Origin: Sphingopyxis sp. CCNWLW2 | GTDB taxonomy: Bacteria; Pseudomonadota; Alphaproteobacteria; Sphingomonadales; Sphingomonadaceae | Direction: 5' to 3' | NCBI RefSeq assembly: GCF_037095755.1 | Contig: NZ_JBAWKJ010000002.1 | Coordinates: 310,001 to 374,000 of the forward strand | Length of the DNA: 64,000 bases | Shown here: positions 43,775-52,158 of the stretch, piece after piece | Position numbering within the stretch: position 1 is the first letter of the stretch | How the letters are laid out: every line of letters starts with the position of its first letter | Made by a program: the position numbers and the translations under genes | The notes under the pieces: model-generated | The model's database searches: none | What the model saw: the letters and a program-made list of their open reading frames with translations, nothing else | What the model was told of the DNA's origin: nothing

Positions 43775-45091
43775 CTATTTCGCGGCCAGCGCCAGCAGCC
43801 GGGTGACCAGTCCGGCCATCCTTTCGGTATCGATATTCGCCTCGGAATTGTTCCAGCTCGCGGTGACGACGAGCCATTTTTCGTCCGATTTACGCTGCCC
43901 GAGCAAGCTCATCGACAAAACGCCATTTTCCGCCCCGCCCTTGTAGCCGAGATATGTCCAGTCGGCCGCGGCGACGGGACCGACGCCATTGTTGATTGCC
44001 ATCGCCGCGAGCAGGGTTTTCGACTGGCGTGCGCGGAGGTCGACCATCAGCCGTGCCATATCGTTGGGGCTGGCGAACCATTCGAGGCTGTCGATGAAAC
44101 GCGGGCCGTCGGTGAAACTGATCCCGTCGACATTGGCGAGGGTGAGGCGGTTCTGGTTGCTCTCGATCAGCTTCCGCTGCGCGACATCCTCGCCCTTGAT
44201 AAATACGGGACGCAAATCATTGAAATTATTTCCCTTGAGGGCAAAGGCTTCGACCGTCGTTAGCAGCGGGATGTTGCGCGACGCATCGCTGTGCCCCGCG
44301 GTGCGCATCCGCGCCTCGATCGGCCCGCGGCCGAGCAGGTGGATCAGCGTATCGGTTGCGCCATTGTCGCTGACCGAGATCATCCAGTTGGCGAGCGTCT
44401 GCAGCGTCACCGGCGTATCGGCGGGCCAGTTCGCCGTCCCCGCCGACGAAAAGCTGAAATGCGACAACGGCACGACGTCGGACCATTTGCGCTTGCCCGC
44501 GGCGACCTGCGCTGCGAGTTCGTCGAGAATATAGAGCTTGATCGTCGATCCGACCGCGAATTGCCGATCAGGGTTGGCGGAGGCGAGGGGTCGGATGCCG
44601 GCTTCGCCCAGTTCGGCGACGAGGAAGCCCGTTTGTCCCGGCAGCGCGGCGATTTCGGCCGCGACCTTGTCGAAGCTGTCGTTCGCCACGGTGACGCCAG
44701 TGACGCGCAGTCCCGTGACGCGCGCATCAGCCGTTGCGCCGACGTCCAGCAACACAGTTGCGACGCCCCTTTCGAAACGTAGCAGGACCGTTCCCGAACG
44801 GCCGTTGGTCGGGGTGGCGCTGTCGACGGCGACCGGCTTTCCATATTGTGCAATCAGGCCGCCGATGAACGTCTTGAACTGTGCCTCGGGGATGGCCTTT
44901 TGGAATGACGGGTCGAAATAATCTGCAAAGGCGATCTTGCCGGTGAGGAGATCGACCAGTTGGGCGGCGCGGCGGTCGAAGGCGGTGCCCGGAGCCGGCG
45001 CGGTCGTTTCGGGCGATTGGGCCAGCGTGGTGGAAGCGGGCAGGGCGACCGCAAGCATCGCGACGGCGAGTCTGTTGAAGACGGATATCAA
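43775..45091 (-). CDS. Exported serine hydrolase, class A beta-lactamase-like
   Basis: A 438-aa protein with signal peptide MLAVALPASTTLAQ. A small N-terminal domain (about 37-145) resembles DUF3887/Cpf-type domains. The hydrolase domain has the SxxK motif at 182-185 (STIK), SDN at 241-243, and a third motif reading KGG instead of KTG near the C-terminus (YLGYKGGAENG). The class A Omega-loop ExxxN is not evident to me. It is likely a penicillin-recognising peptidase or esterase rather than a resistance enzyme. The TTG start is supported by AGGAG and lies ten bases after the GFA gene. Confidence 0.83.
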   Translation of the reverse strand: MISVFNRLAVAMLAVALPASTTLAQSPETTAPAPGTAFDRRAAQLVDLLTGKIAFADYFDPSFQKAIPEAQFKTFIGGLIAQYGKPVAVDSATPTNGRSGTVLLRFERGVATVLLDVGATADARVTGLRVTGVTVANDSFDKVAAEIAALPGQTGFLVAELGEAGIRPLASANPDRQFAVGSTIKLYILDELAAQVAAGKRKWSDVVPLSHFSFSSAGTANWPADTPVTLQTLANWMISVSDNGATDTLIHLLGRGPIEARMRTAGHSDASRNIPLLTTVEAFALKGNNFNDLRPVFIKGEDVAQRKLIESNQNRLTLANVDGISFTDGPRFIDSLEWFASPNDMARLMVDLRARQSKTLLAAMAINNGVGPVAAADWTYLGYKGGAENGVLSMSLLGQRKSDEKWLVVTASWNNSEANIDTERMAGLVTRLLALAAK

Positions 45092-45101
45092 GGCCTTCTC
45101 C

Positions 45102-45524
45102 TCAATCCGACGCCTGGGCGGGAGGGTCGTTTTGCGGAAGCGCGGCTTTTACGTCAACGCACCACCATTTCGGGCGGCGATCGCGAAAGGCGTGTGAAAT
45201 CGGCATCAACGCCTTGTCGCCGGGCTTGTCGAACACCCCGAGAAGCAAGGCGATAATCGGCTCGTCATCGATCGCGCCCAAGCTGCTCCCGCAGGCCGGG
45301 CAAAAGGCCCGGCTGGAAAATTCCGATGATCGCCAGGTGGATGGGGGCCCTCCGGGGCCGGTCCAGCTTACCGCGTCGGCGGGGAATTCGGCCCAAGCCG
45401 CGGTTAGGGCGCCGGTGTGTCGCTGACACATTTTACACGAACATGTGTGGGGTTTGGCGGGCGCTCCCGCAGCGTCGAATCGAATGCTACCGCACAGGCA
45501 GCCGCCGCTGTATCGCTTGCTCAC
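45102..45524 (-). CDS. GFA/CENP-V family zinc protein
   Basis: A 140-aa protein with the glutathione-dependent formaldehyde-activating fold. The zinc cysteines appear as GGCLCGSIRF, CSCKMCQRHTG and FCPACGSSLG, in the expected number and spacing. The family name derives from Gfa, but most members have no shown formaldehyde activity. GTG 45524 has GGAG upstream; the frame extends 24 codons further without similarity. It sits between parE and the serine hydrolase, all on the minus strand. Confidence 0.88.
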   Translation of the reverse strand: MSKRYSGGCLCGSIRFDAAGAPAKPHTCSCKMCQRHTGALTAAWAEFPADAVSWTGPGGPPSTWRSSEFSSRAFCPACGSSLGAIDDEPIIALLLGVFDKPGDKALMPISHAFRDRRPKWWCVDVKAALPQNDPPAQASD

Positions 45525-45605
45525 CAGCGCCCTACTCCAATTTCTGCCCGTCGCCCGCTCGTAAATCCTCCCCGAACGCAGGAAGTTACCGGTCAAAGCT
45601 CAAAA

Positions 45606-47585
45606 TCAGGCGTCGATGGCCGCCTCGTCAAGCGTCGCGGCATTCGCCTGGATGAACTGGAAGCGATGTTCAGGGTGCTTGCCCATCAGCCGGTCGACCA
45701 GGTCCTTGACCAGGTGCCGCTCCTCATATTCCTGCGGCAGCGTGACGCGCAGCATCGAGCGCGTCGCCGGGTCCATCGTCGTTTCCTTGAGCTGGTTCGG
45801 GTTCATTTCGCCGAGGCCCTTGAAGCGGCCGACGTCGACCTTCTTGCCCTTGAATTGTGTCGCCTCGATCTCGGCGCGGTGCGCATCGTCGCGTGCATAG
45901 ACCGATGTATTGCCCGAGGTGATGCGATAGAGCGGTGGCTGCGCCAGATAGACGTGGCCGCGCCGCACGATGTCGGGCATTTCCTGGAAAAAGAAGGTCA
46001 TCAGCAAAGTCGCGATATGCGCGCCGTCGACATCGGCGTCGGTCATAATCACGATTTTTTCGTAGCGCAGCCGGTCGGCGTCGCAATCCTTGCGCATCCC
46101 GCACCCGAGCGCGAGCGCGAGGTCGGCGATTTCCTGATTGGCGCGGATCTTGTCGGCGCTGGCGCTCGCGACGTTCAATATCTTGCCGCGGATCGGCAGG
46201 ATCGCCTGCGTCTTGCGGTCGCGCGCCTGCTTGGCGCTGCCGCCGGCGCTGTCGCCTTCGACGATAAACAATTCCGTGCCTTCGGGACCGTCGTTCGCAC
46301 AGTCTGTGAGCTTGCCGGGCAGGCGTAGCTTGCGCCCGCTCGTCGCGGTCTTGCGCTTGACCTCGCGTTCGGCCTTGCGCTTGAGGCGCTCATCCATCCG
46401 GTCGAGGACAAGACCGAGCAACGCGCGGCCGCGGTCCATATTGTCCGACAGGAAATGATCGAAATGGTCGCGCACCGCGTTTTCGGTGAAGCGCGCCGCC
46501 TCGGGGCTCGAGAGGCGATCCTTGGTCTGGCTCTGGAACTGCGGTTCGCGAATGAAGACCGAGAGCATCATCTCGCCGCCGTTGAAGACATCTTCGGCGG
46601 TGATCTGCGCGGCCTTCTTCTGTCCGACCAACTCGCCAAAGGCGCGTAAACCCTTGGTGAGCGCCGAACGCAGGCCTGCTTCATGCGTTCCGCCCGCGGG
46701 GGTCGGGATGGTGTTGCAATACCAGCTATACGATCCGTCGGACCACAAAGGCCAGGCGATCGCCCATTCGGCGCGGCCCTGGTCGCCCGGGAAATCCTGC
46801 CGCCCGACGAAAGGCTCGGCGGTCGCGCATTCGCGGGCGCCGATCTGTTCCTTGAGGTGGTCGGCAAGGCCGCCGGGGAACTGGAAGGTCGCCTCGGCGG
46901 GGGTGTCGTCGCCGATCAGCTCGGGCGCGCATTTCCAGCGAATTTCGACGCCGGCGAACAAATAGGCTTTCGAGCGCGCCATGCGATAGAGGCGCTGCGG
47001 CTTGAACCGTCCATGATCGCCGAAAATCTCGGGGTCGGGAACGAAGCTCACGCTCGTCCCGCGGCGGTTGGGCGTCGGGCCGAGTTCCTCAAGCCCGCCG
47101 AGCGGTGTGCCGCGCGAAAAGCGCTGGCGATACAGTTGTTTGCTTCGCGCCACTTCGATTTCGGTTTCGATCGACAGCGCGTTGACGACGCTGACCCCGA
47201 CGCCGTGCAGACCGCCCGACGTCGCATAAGCCTTACCCTCGAACTTACCGCCCGAGTGGAGCATGGTCATAATGACCTCGAGCGCCGATTTGCCCGGGAA
47301 TTTCGGGTGCGGATCGACCGGCATGCCGCGGCCATTGTCGACGACAGTCAGCCGGTTGCCGACGTCGAGCTCGATCTCGATCCGCGTCGCATGACCCGCG
47401 ACCGCTTCGTCCATGCTGTTGTCGATGACTTCGGCGGCCAAGTGGTGGAGCGCGCGCTCGTCGGTGCCGCCGATATACATGCCGGGACGCCGGCGGACGG
47501 GCTCGAGCCCTTCCAGCACCTCGATCTGCGAAGCGTTATAGCTTTCGGTGGCGGGGTTCGCGGCGTCGAACAAATCGTGACTCAT
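45606..47585 (-). CDS. parE: DNA topoisomerase IV subunit B
   Basis: A 659-aa ATPase subunit. The GHKL motifs are AEVIDNSMDEAVAG, VVDNGRGMPVDPHPK and GGLHGVGVSVVNALS. The TOPRIM domain has LFIVEGDSAGGSAKQARDRK, ILPIRGKILNV and IMTDADVDGAHI. The length is that of ParE, shorter than alphaproteobacterial GyrB. It decatenates chromosomes with ParC, which is not in this window. ATG 47585 (MSHDLFDAAN) is chosen; the frame extends 30 codons upstream. Confidence 0.95.
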   Translation of the reverse strand: MSHDLFDAANPATESYNASQIEVLEGLEPVRRRPGMYIGGTDERALHHLAAEVIDNSMDEAVAGHATRIEIELDVGNRLTVVDNGRGMPVDPHPKFPGKSALEVIMTMLHSGGKFEGKAYATSGGLHGVGVSVVNALSIETEIEVARSKQLYRQRFSRGTPLGGLEELGPTPNRRGTSVSFVPDPEIFGDHGRFKPQRLYRMARSKAYLFAGVEIRWKCAPELIGDDTPAEATFQFPGGLADHLKEQIGARECATAEPFVGRQDFPGDQGRAEWAIAWPLWSDGSYSWYCNTIPTPAGGTHEAGLRSALTKGLRAFGELVGQKKAAQITAEDVFNGGEMMLSVFIREPQFQSQTKDRLSSPEAARFTENAVRDHFDHFLSDNMDRGRALLGLVLDRMDERLKRKAEREVKRKTATSGRKLRLPGKLTDCANDGPEGTELFIVEGDSAGGSAKQARDRKTQAILPIRGKILNVASASADKIRANQEIADLALALGCGMRKDCDADRLRYEKIVIMTDADVDGAHIATLLMTFFFQEMPDIVRRGHVYLAQPPLYRITSGNTSVYARDDAHRAEIEATQFKGKKVDVGRFKGLGEMNPNQLKETTMDPATRSMLRVTLPQEYEERHLVKDLVDRLMGKHPEHRFQFIQANAATLDEAAIDA

Positions 47586-47743
47586 GGCCCAGCTATAGGG
47601 GGCAGGAAAGGCGGCTGGCAAGGGCGGTTTTCGGTGGCCGTGCGGCACTCCGTTCATCCCGTTTCCGTCCAACACGGGAACCTTGGATGCGTGCGGCGGG
47701 TTGGGGTGTCGACTGCAAAGTCATTCAAAAAGTGGAGTAAAAA

Positions 47744-48577
47744 ATGAAAACCCTCTCTCTCCTCACCGCGCTTGCGGCCACGGCGATCGCCATGCCCGCA
47801 GTGGCGCAGGAAGGCCGCGACACCTCGCAGGATTTCAACGGACCCTATATCAGCATCGGCGGCGGCGGCACGCTTCAGGGCAACGACCGCGACGAAACGC
47901 TGGTCTTCGATACCAACCGCGACGGCACCTACGGTGACCAGGTGACGACGTCGGGCGGCGCCAACGCCTTCTCGCCAGGCTTCTGTAATGGCGCCGCGAC
48001 GGGCACCGCAAATCTCGGCTGTCGCAACGACAAGGATGGTCCCGAATTCTTCGGCCGCGTCGGCCTTGATCAGCGTATGGGCAATTTCGTTGTCGGCGCG
48101 CTTCTGGAAGGCGGCCGTAGCGTCGCGCGCGATAGCGTCAGCGGCTTTTCGACCACGCCCGCGAGCTATACGATGAGCCGCGAGGCCGATTATCAGGGCA
48201 GTCTGCGTGTCCGCGCCGGCTACACGCCCGGCGGCGGGGCGCTCTTCTATGTCACCGGCGGCCCGGCTTATGCGCGCCTCGACAACAAGTTCGTGACCTC
48301 GAATACTGCGAACAGCTTTGCCGACAATGGCAAGACGCACGCTTGGGGTTACGCCGCCGGCGGCGGCGCCGAGCTGATGCTCACCAACAAGATCGCGGTC
48401 GGGCTGGAGTATCTCTATTCCGATGTGAAGGACGACGATTACCGAGTGAATGTCGGGCCCGGGACCGCGCCGCCGATCAATCCTTTCCTGCTGAACGGCG
48501 GGGGAACCGATATTCAGCGCAGCGGTTCGCATTTCCGCACACATAGCGTCCGCGGGAGCATCAGTTACCGCTTCTGA
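47744..48577 (+). CDS. Outer-membrane beta-barrel protein
   Basis: A 277-aa protein with signal peptide MKTLSLLTALAATAIAMPAVAQ. The mature part has alternating strands typical of eight-stranded OmpA/Opa-like barrels (DYQGSLRVRAGYTPGGGALFYVTGGPAYARL, VGLEYLYSDVKDDDYRV) and ends in Phe (SYRF), the outer-membrane sorting signal. An insertion of about 50 residues near the N-terminus carries two cysteines (SPGFCNGAATGTANLGC). GTGGAG precedes the ATG. Function unknown; such porin-like proteins are abundant in sphingomonads. Confidence 0.86.
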   Translation: MKTLSLLTALAATAIAMPAVAQEGRDTSQDFNGPYISIGGGGTLQGNDRDETLVFDTNRDGTYGDQVTTSGGANAFSPGFCNGAATGTANLGCRNDKDGPEFFGRVGLDQRMGNFVVGALLEGGRSVARDSVSGFSTTPASYTMSREADYQGSLRVRAGYTPGGGALFYVTGGPAYARLDNKFVTSNTANSFADNGKTHAWGYAAGGGAELMLTNKIAVGLEYLYSDVKDDDYRVNVGPGTAPPINPFLLNGGGTDIQRSGSHFRTHSVRGSISYRF

Positions 48578-48598
48578 CCTCTTGGGAGCGGGAACGGG

Positions 48599-48628
48599 AG
48601 GCGTCGGGTCGAAAGATCCGGCGCCTTT
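48599..48628 (+). terminator. Probable terminator after the outer-membrane protein gene
   Basis: Arms AGGCGTCGG and CCGGCGCCT form a 9-bp stem containing one G-U, with a 10-nt loop, followed by TT. It lies in the gap between two convergent genes. Confidence 0.55.
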
Positions 48629-48631
48629 CGC

Positions 48632-49060
48632 CTATCGGGCCGATGGCGCCGCGAAAATCGCGAAATTGCCGTTCGCGCTGCTGACGAGGCGGCCCTCCTG
48701 ATAGAGCCGCGCATCGATATTGGCGATCCGTTTGCCCTGGTGAAGGACGGTCGCCTCGCACGTCAGCCGGCCTTCGCGGACGCCGACATGATAGTTGAAT
48801 TTGATTTCCAGCGTTGCGCAGACCAGCCCGTCTTCGAGCATGCTCATCAGCGCGCCGCCCATGGCGGTGTCAGCGAGCGAATAGGCAACGCCGCCGTGCG
48901 CAACGCCATTCGGGTTGAAATGGCGTTCGCGTTCGATATCGATCGCCATCGTGCAACGCCCGTCGCCGCGCTCGACCATTTGCAGGCCGAGCGCGCGCGC
49001 GAACTGGAAATCCTGGCCGAACGGCCTCACCGGACGCGCCTTAACGAACCCGGGGACCAC
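48632..49060 (-). CDS. PaaI-family hotdog thioesterase overlapping gcrA
   Basis: A 142-aa hotdog protein with the signature NPNGVAHGGVAYSLADTAMGGAL and LEIKFNYHVGVREGRL. The GTG start at 49060 lies inside the last codons of gcrA, a 20-base overlap in another frame, so the two are probably translated from one message. It resembles phenylacetate-pathway thioesterases, but no paa genes are here. It is not closely similar to the hotdog gene after uvrC. Confidence 0.87.
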   Translation of the reverse strand: MVPGFVKARPVRPFGQDFQFARALGLQMVERGDGRCTMAIDIERERHFNPNGVAHGGVAYSLADTAMGGALMSMLEDGLVCATLEIKFNYHVGVREGRLTCEATVLHQGKRIANIDARLYQEGRLVSSANGNFAIFAAPSAR

Positions 49061-49736
49061 CGAAGGGCGGCGGCGGGGGCGGGCGGCGCGTGCCGCGCGG
49101 CAGCTGTGCCTGATAGGCGCGGCCGCAATGCTCGACGCAATAGGGGAAGCCGGGGTTCACCGCTTCGCCGCAGAAATGGAAGTCGGGCTCGCCCGGATGC
49201 CCCATCGGCCAGCGGCAGATGCGGTCGTTGAGATCGAGCAAGGTCGTCTTGTCGGCGATCTCGGGGCTCGGCTTCGCGGGCACCAGCCGGCGCGGCGGCG
49301 CCGGTGGGATCGGTGCCTGCTGATCGCCGGGGCCTTGACGGATGAAACCGCCGGGGCCGATCGAGACGATGCGCGGCGTATCGGCCTTCGGCGGGGCGTC
49401 GCCGCCCAGAGCGCCATCCGCCGACGGTGTCTCGATAGCGGGGCGGGCTTCCTGTTTCGGCGCAGCGACGGGGCGTGGCGCCACCGGGGCCGCTGCGCGC
49501 GGAGCGGAAACGGGGGCTGCGGGTTTCGGCGCCGCGGGTGCCGCGGCCTTGACCGGCTTGGCCACCTTTTCGGTCGCCTTGACGGGCGAGGGGCGCGATT
49601 TCAGGCCGAGGCGATGCGCCTTGCCGATCACCGCATTGCGGCTCACCCCGCCGAGTTCGTCAGCGATCTGGCTGGCGGTCAGCCCCTTTTCCCACATGGT
49701 GCGCAGGCTTTCGATGCGCTCGTCGGTCCATGACAT
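49041..49736 (-). CDS. gcrA: Cell-cycle regulator GcrA
   Basis: A 231-aa alphaproteobacterial regulator. The N-terminal DNA-binding domain MSWTDERIESLRTMWEKGL and SRNAVIGKAHRLGLKSR (residues 1-50) is highly characteristic. A long Ala/Pro/Lys-rich linker follows, then the C-terminal domain ICRWPMGHPGEPDFHFCGE with two further cysteines. In Caulobacter GcrA binds sigma-70 holoenzyme and activates promoters with methylated GANTC sites, controlling division and replication genes. The linker is low-complexity and variable between species. Confidence 0.96.
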   Translation of the reverse strand: MSWTDERIESLRTMWEKGLTASQIADELGGVSRNAVIGKAHRLGLKSRPSPVKATEKVAKPVKAAAPAAPKPAAPVSAPRAAAPVAPRPVAAPKQEARPAIETPSADGALGGDAPPKADTPRIVSIGPGGFIRQGPGDQQAPIPPAPPRRLVPAKPSPEIADKTTLLDLNDRICRWPMGHPGEPDFHFCGEAVNPGFPYCVEHCGRAYQAQLPRGTRRPPPPPPFGGPRVR

Positions 49737-49860
49737 AATCTATTCCTCATCATTCACGCTGCGGGCGGTCAGGCGATCCGCATTGTCGATCCTTTCGGGA
49801 CCGGCATTCAATCGTTGCCCAGCTTGCGGTAAGATCGGGGAGGCGATAGGCGAGAACGCC

Positions 49861-50733
49861 ATGAACGACCAGCCCCAAATTTCGCGCCCCGACTCGACAA
49901 ATTCCGCCGCGACTCCAACTTTTGCCGAACCCGGCGTTCCCCATATTCGAACGCTGAACGTGCCCGGCATGCACGCGCTATATGTCAAGGAGGTGCGGCG
50001 GTTTTTCAAGGTCCAGCTGCAAACAATCTGGGCTCCCGCGATCACCACGCTCCTGTTCCTCGTCATTTTTACCGTCGCGCTGGGCGGGGCGGGGCGGACG
50101 GTCATCGGCGTTCCCTTCGCCGATTTCATTGCGCCGGGCCTCATAATGATGGCGATGCTGCAGAACAGCTTCGCCAATTCGAGCTTTTCGCTGCTCGTCG
50201 GCAAGATCCAAGGGACGATCGTCGATTATCTGATGCCGCCGCTCGCCGTCGGCGAATTGATCATCGCGCTGGTCGGCGCCGCGATCACGCGGTCGGTTCT
50301 TGTCGGGCTGGCGCTGTGGCTCGCGATGCTGCTGTGGCCCGGTGTGCATGTCATGCCCGACCATCTGTGGGCGGTTGCCGTTTTCGGCGTGCTCGGCGCT
50401 TCGATGCTGGGGTTCCTTGGCCTCATCACCTCGGTCTGGGCCGAAAAGTTCGATCATGCCGCCGCGGTGACCAATTTCGTCGTGACGCCGCTCGCGCTGC
50501 TCTCGGGAACCTTCTACTCGGTCGACAAGCTCGCGCCGTGGTTCCAGACGATCGCACACGGGAACCCGGTCTATTATGCGATCATGGGCTTTCGCTACGG
50601 CTTTATCGGCACGGTCGATTCAACGATCGCGAACCCGGTGCTGACCGCGGCGCTCGTGCTGGTCGGCGTGAATATCGCGCTGGGCCTGCTGACTTACCGC
50701 CTGCTCGCCTCGGGATGGAAGCTCAAAGCCTGA
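49861..50733 (+). CDS. ABC-2 type transporter permease
   Basis: A 290-aa permease with six membrane helices. The ABC-2 signature region is QTIWAPAITTLLFLVIFTVAL, with PLAVGELIIALVGAAITRSV and SGTFYSVDKLAPWFQTIAHGNPVYYAI, close to YadH-type exporters. No ATPase gene lies next to it; the partner is probably encoded elsewhere. ATG 49861 (MNDQPQISRPDSTN) follows a weak purine-rich site. It ends directly against hspQ on the other strand. Confidence 0.88.
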   Translation: MNDQPQISRPDSTNSAATPTFAEPGVPHIRTLNVPGMHALYVKEVRRFFKVQLQTIWAPAITTLLFLVIFTVALGGAGRTVIGVPFADFIAPGLIMMAMLQNSFANSSFSLLVGKIQGTIVDYLMPPLAVGELIIALVGAAITRSVLVGLALWLAMLLWPGVHVMPDHLWAVAVFGVLGASMLGFLGLITSVWAEKFDHAAAVTNFVVTPLALLSGTFYSVDKLAPWFQTIAHGNPVYYAIMGFRYGFIGTVDSTIANPVLTAALVLVGVNIALGLLTYRLLASGWKLKA

Positions 50734-51108
50734 TTAATGGCGATGGATGGCGCGGACGCGATAGCGGCCGCGTTCCAGCCCCTCGAACATCGCGTCGATC
50801 TGTGGATGGTCGATCGGTCCGCTGTCGCCATCGGCGACCAGATTCTGCTGACTGACATAGGCGATGTACGAGGAGTCGCCATTCTCGGCGAGCAGGTGGT
50901 AATAGGGCTGCTCTTTCGCCGGGCGGATATCCTCAGGGATCGCTTCATACCATTCGTCGCTGTTCGCAAAGACCGGATCGATGTCGAACACGACGCCGCG
51001 AAAGTCGAACATCCGGTGGCGCACGATATCGCCCGGCGCGAAACGCGCGCGACCGATCAGCGGTGCAGTAACGGTGGCGGGAAGTTCGGAAGTGGATTCG
51101 GGCGTCAT
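50734..51108 (-). CDS. hspQ: Heat shock protein HspQ
   Basis: A 124-aa protein with a YccV-like domain: APLIGRARFAPGDIVRHRMFDFRG at the N-terminus, then DEWYEAIPEDIRPAKEQPYYHLL and SYIAYVSQQNLVADGD. In enterobacteria HspQ modulates Lon protease and destabilises mutant DnaA; the domain was first described as hemimethylated-DNA binding. The stop codon abuts that of the ABC permease with no gap. Confidence 0.93.
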   Translation of the reverse strand: MTPESTSELPATVTAPLIGRARFAPGDIVRHRMFDFRGVVFDIDPVFANSDEWYEAIPEDIRPAKEQPYYHLLAENGDSSYIAYVSQQNLVADGDSGPIDHPQIDAMFEGLERGRYRVRAIHRH

Positions 51109-51288
51109 AGGGTCAATCTATGGCAGTTTACGCACGTTTCAAGTCCGTTACATTCCAATTCGGCTGTGGTTTGCCGAATCGGGCTGTGATCAGCGTTACA
51201 GATGCATTGGCGATGCGGGCTAAAACGCTCTTCTGGCTTTTGCATATCCCATTCGGGTTGTGGGCCGCACGATCAGGGGAGACGCATT

Positions 51289-51912
51289 ATGACGGACTTA
51301 CCACCCAATATCTCCGGCCCGGCTTCGGGCATTATCCAGCGCGCGAAGGACATTCTTCTCAAACCTAAAGAGACATGGCCGATCATCGCCGCCGAGCCGG
51401 CGACGGTGCAATCGGTCTATGTGCCCTATGTGCTTGTGCTGGCGGCGATCGGCCCGCTCGCCGGGTTCATCGGCGGGCAGGTTTTCGGATTCACCATGCT
51501 CGGTGTGACATACCACCCGCCGCTCGTGGGCGCGCTTGTGTCGGCGGTGGTTTCTTATGGCCTGTCACTGGCGACGATCTTCATCCTCGCGTTGGTCATC
51601 GACGGCCTCGCACCGAACTTCGGCGGTCAAAAGGATCAGGTCCAGGCGCTGAAGGTCGCGGCCTATTCGGCGACTGCCGGCTGGGTCGGCGGCATCTTCG
51701 GAATATTGCCCGCGCTTGCCGTCATCGGCCTCTTGTTCGCCCTCTACGGGCTTTATCTCCTGTATCTCGGCCTGCCGGTGCTGATGAAGGCGCCAGAGGA
51801 CAAGGCGTTCGGCTACACGGCGGTGGTGATCATCGTTTATATCGTACTGTTCCTGATCGTCGGCGCGGTCGTCGCGACGCTCGCCGCGCCGTCGCTCGTT
51901 ACCGTCAGGTAA
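51289..51912 (+). CDS. Yip1-family membrane protein
   Basis: A 207-aa protein. After a short cytoplasmic segment (IIQRAKDILLKPKETWPIIAAEP) it has about five membrane helices, the first being VPYVLVLAAIGPLAGFIGGQVF and the last VVIIVYIVLFLIVGAVVATLA. The KPKETW segment before the helices is typical of bacterial Yip1-domain proteins, whose function is unknown. ATG 51289 has GGGGAGA upstream. Confidence 0.82.
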   Translation: MTDLPPNISGPASGIIQRAKDILLKPKETWPIIAAEPATVQSVYVPYVLVLAAIGPLAGFIGGQVFGFTMLGVTYHPPLVGALVSAVVSYGLSLATIFILALVIDGLAPNFGGQKDQVQALKVAAYSATAGWVGGIFGILPALAVIGLLFALYGLYLLYLGLPVLMKAPEDKAFGYTAVVIIVYIVLFLIVGAVVATLAAPSLVTVR

Positions 51913-51976
51913 CGGCCGCCGCGAGCTGCCCCGGTCGTGCGCCGGGGCGGCTTGCTGTGGTCAAATTGTAGAAAAA

Positions 51977-52066
51977 TGGAGGAGAGTGAGGGATTCGAAC
52001 CCTCGGTACCGTTGCCGGCACTTCGCATTTCGAGTGCGACGCTTTCGACCACTCAGCCAACTCTCC
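51977..52066 (-). tRNA. tRNA-Ser (CGA anticodon)
   Basis: A 90-nt class II tRNA. The acceptor is GGAGAGT/ACTCTCC, the anticodon stem TCGCA/TGCGA with loop CTCGAAA (anticodon CGA, reading UCG), a long variable arm of Ser type follows, and the T arm is GAGGG-TTCGAAT-CCCTC. CCA is encoded. The discriminator base reads T, whereas tRNA-Ser normally has G73; all other features are canonical. Confidence 0.95.
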
Positions 52067-52158
52067 TCGCTGAGAGTGGACGCCCCTAGCGGCGGTCCGA
52101 ACGTCTTGCAACCCTCTCGTCACAAAATTACGGCCCGCCGCTTGGTATCGTCACCCGA

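Noticed and set aside
43775..45091. Antibiotic-resistance beta-lactamase
   Set aside because: The KTG motif is KGG, the Omega-loop Glu is not seen and an extra N-terminal domain is present, so a resistance call is not supported.
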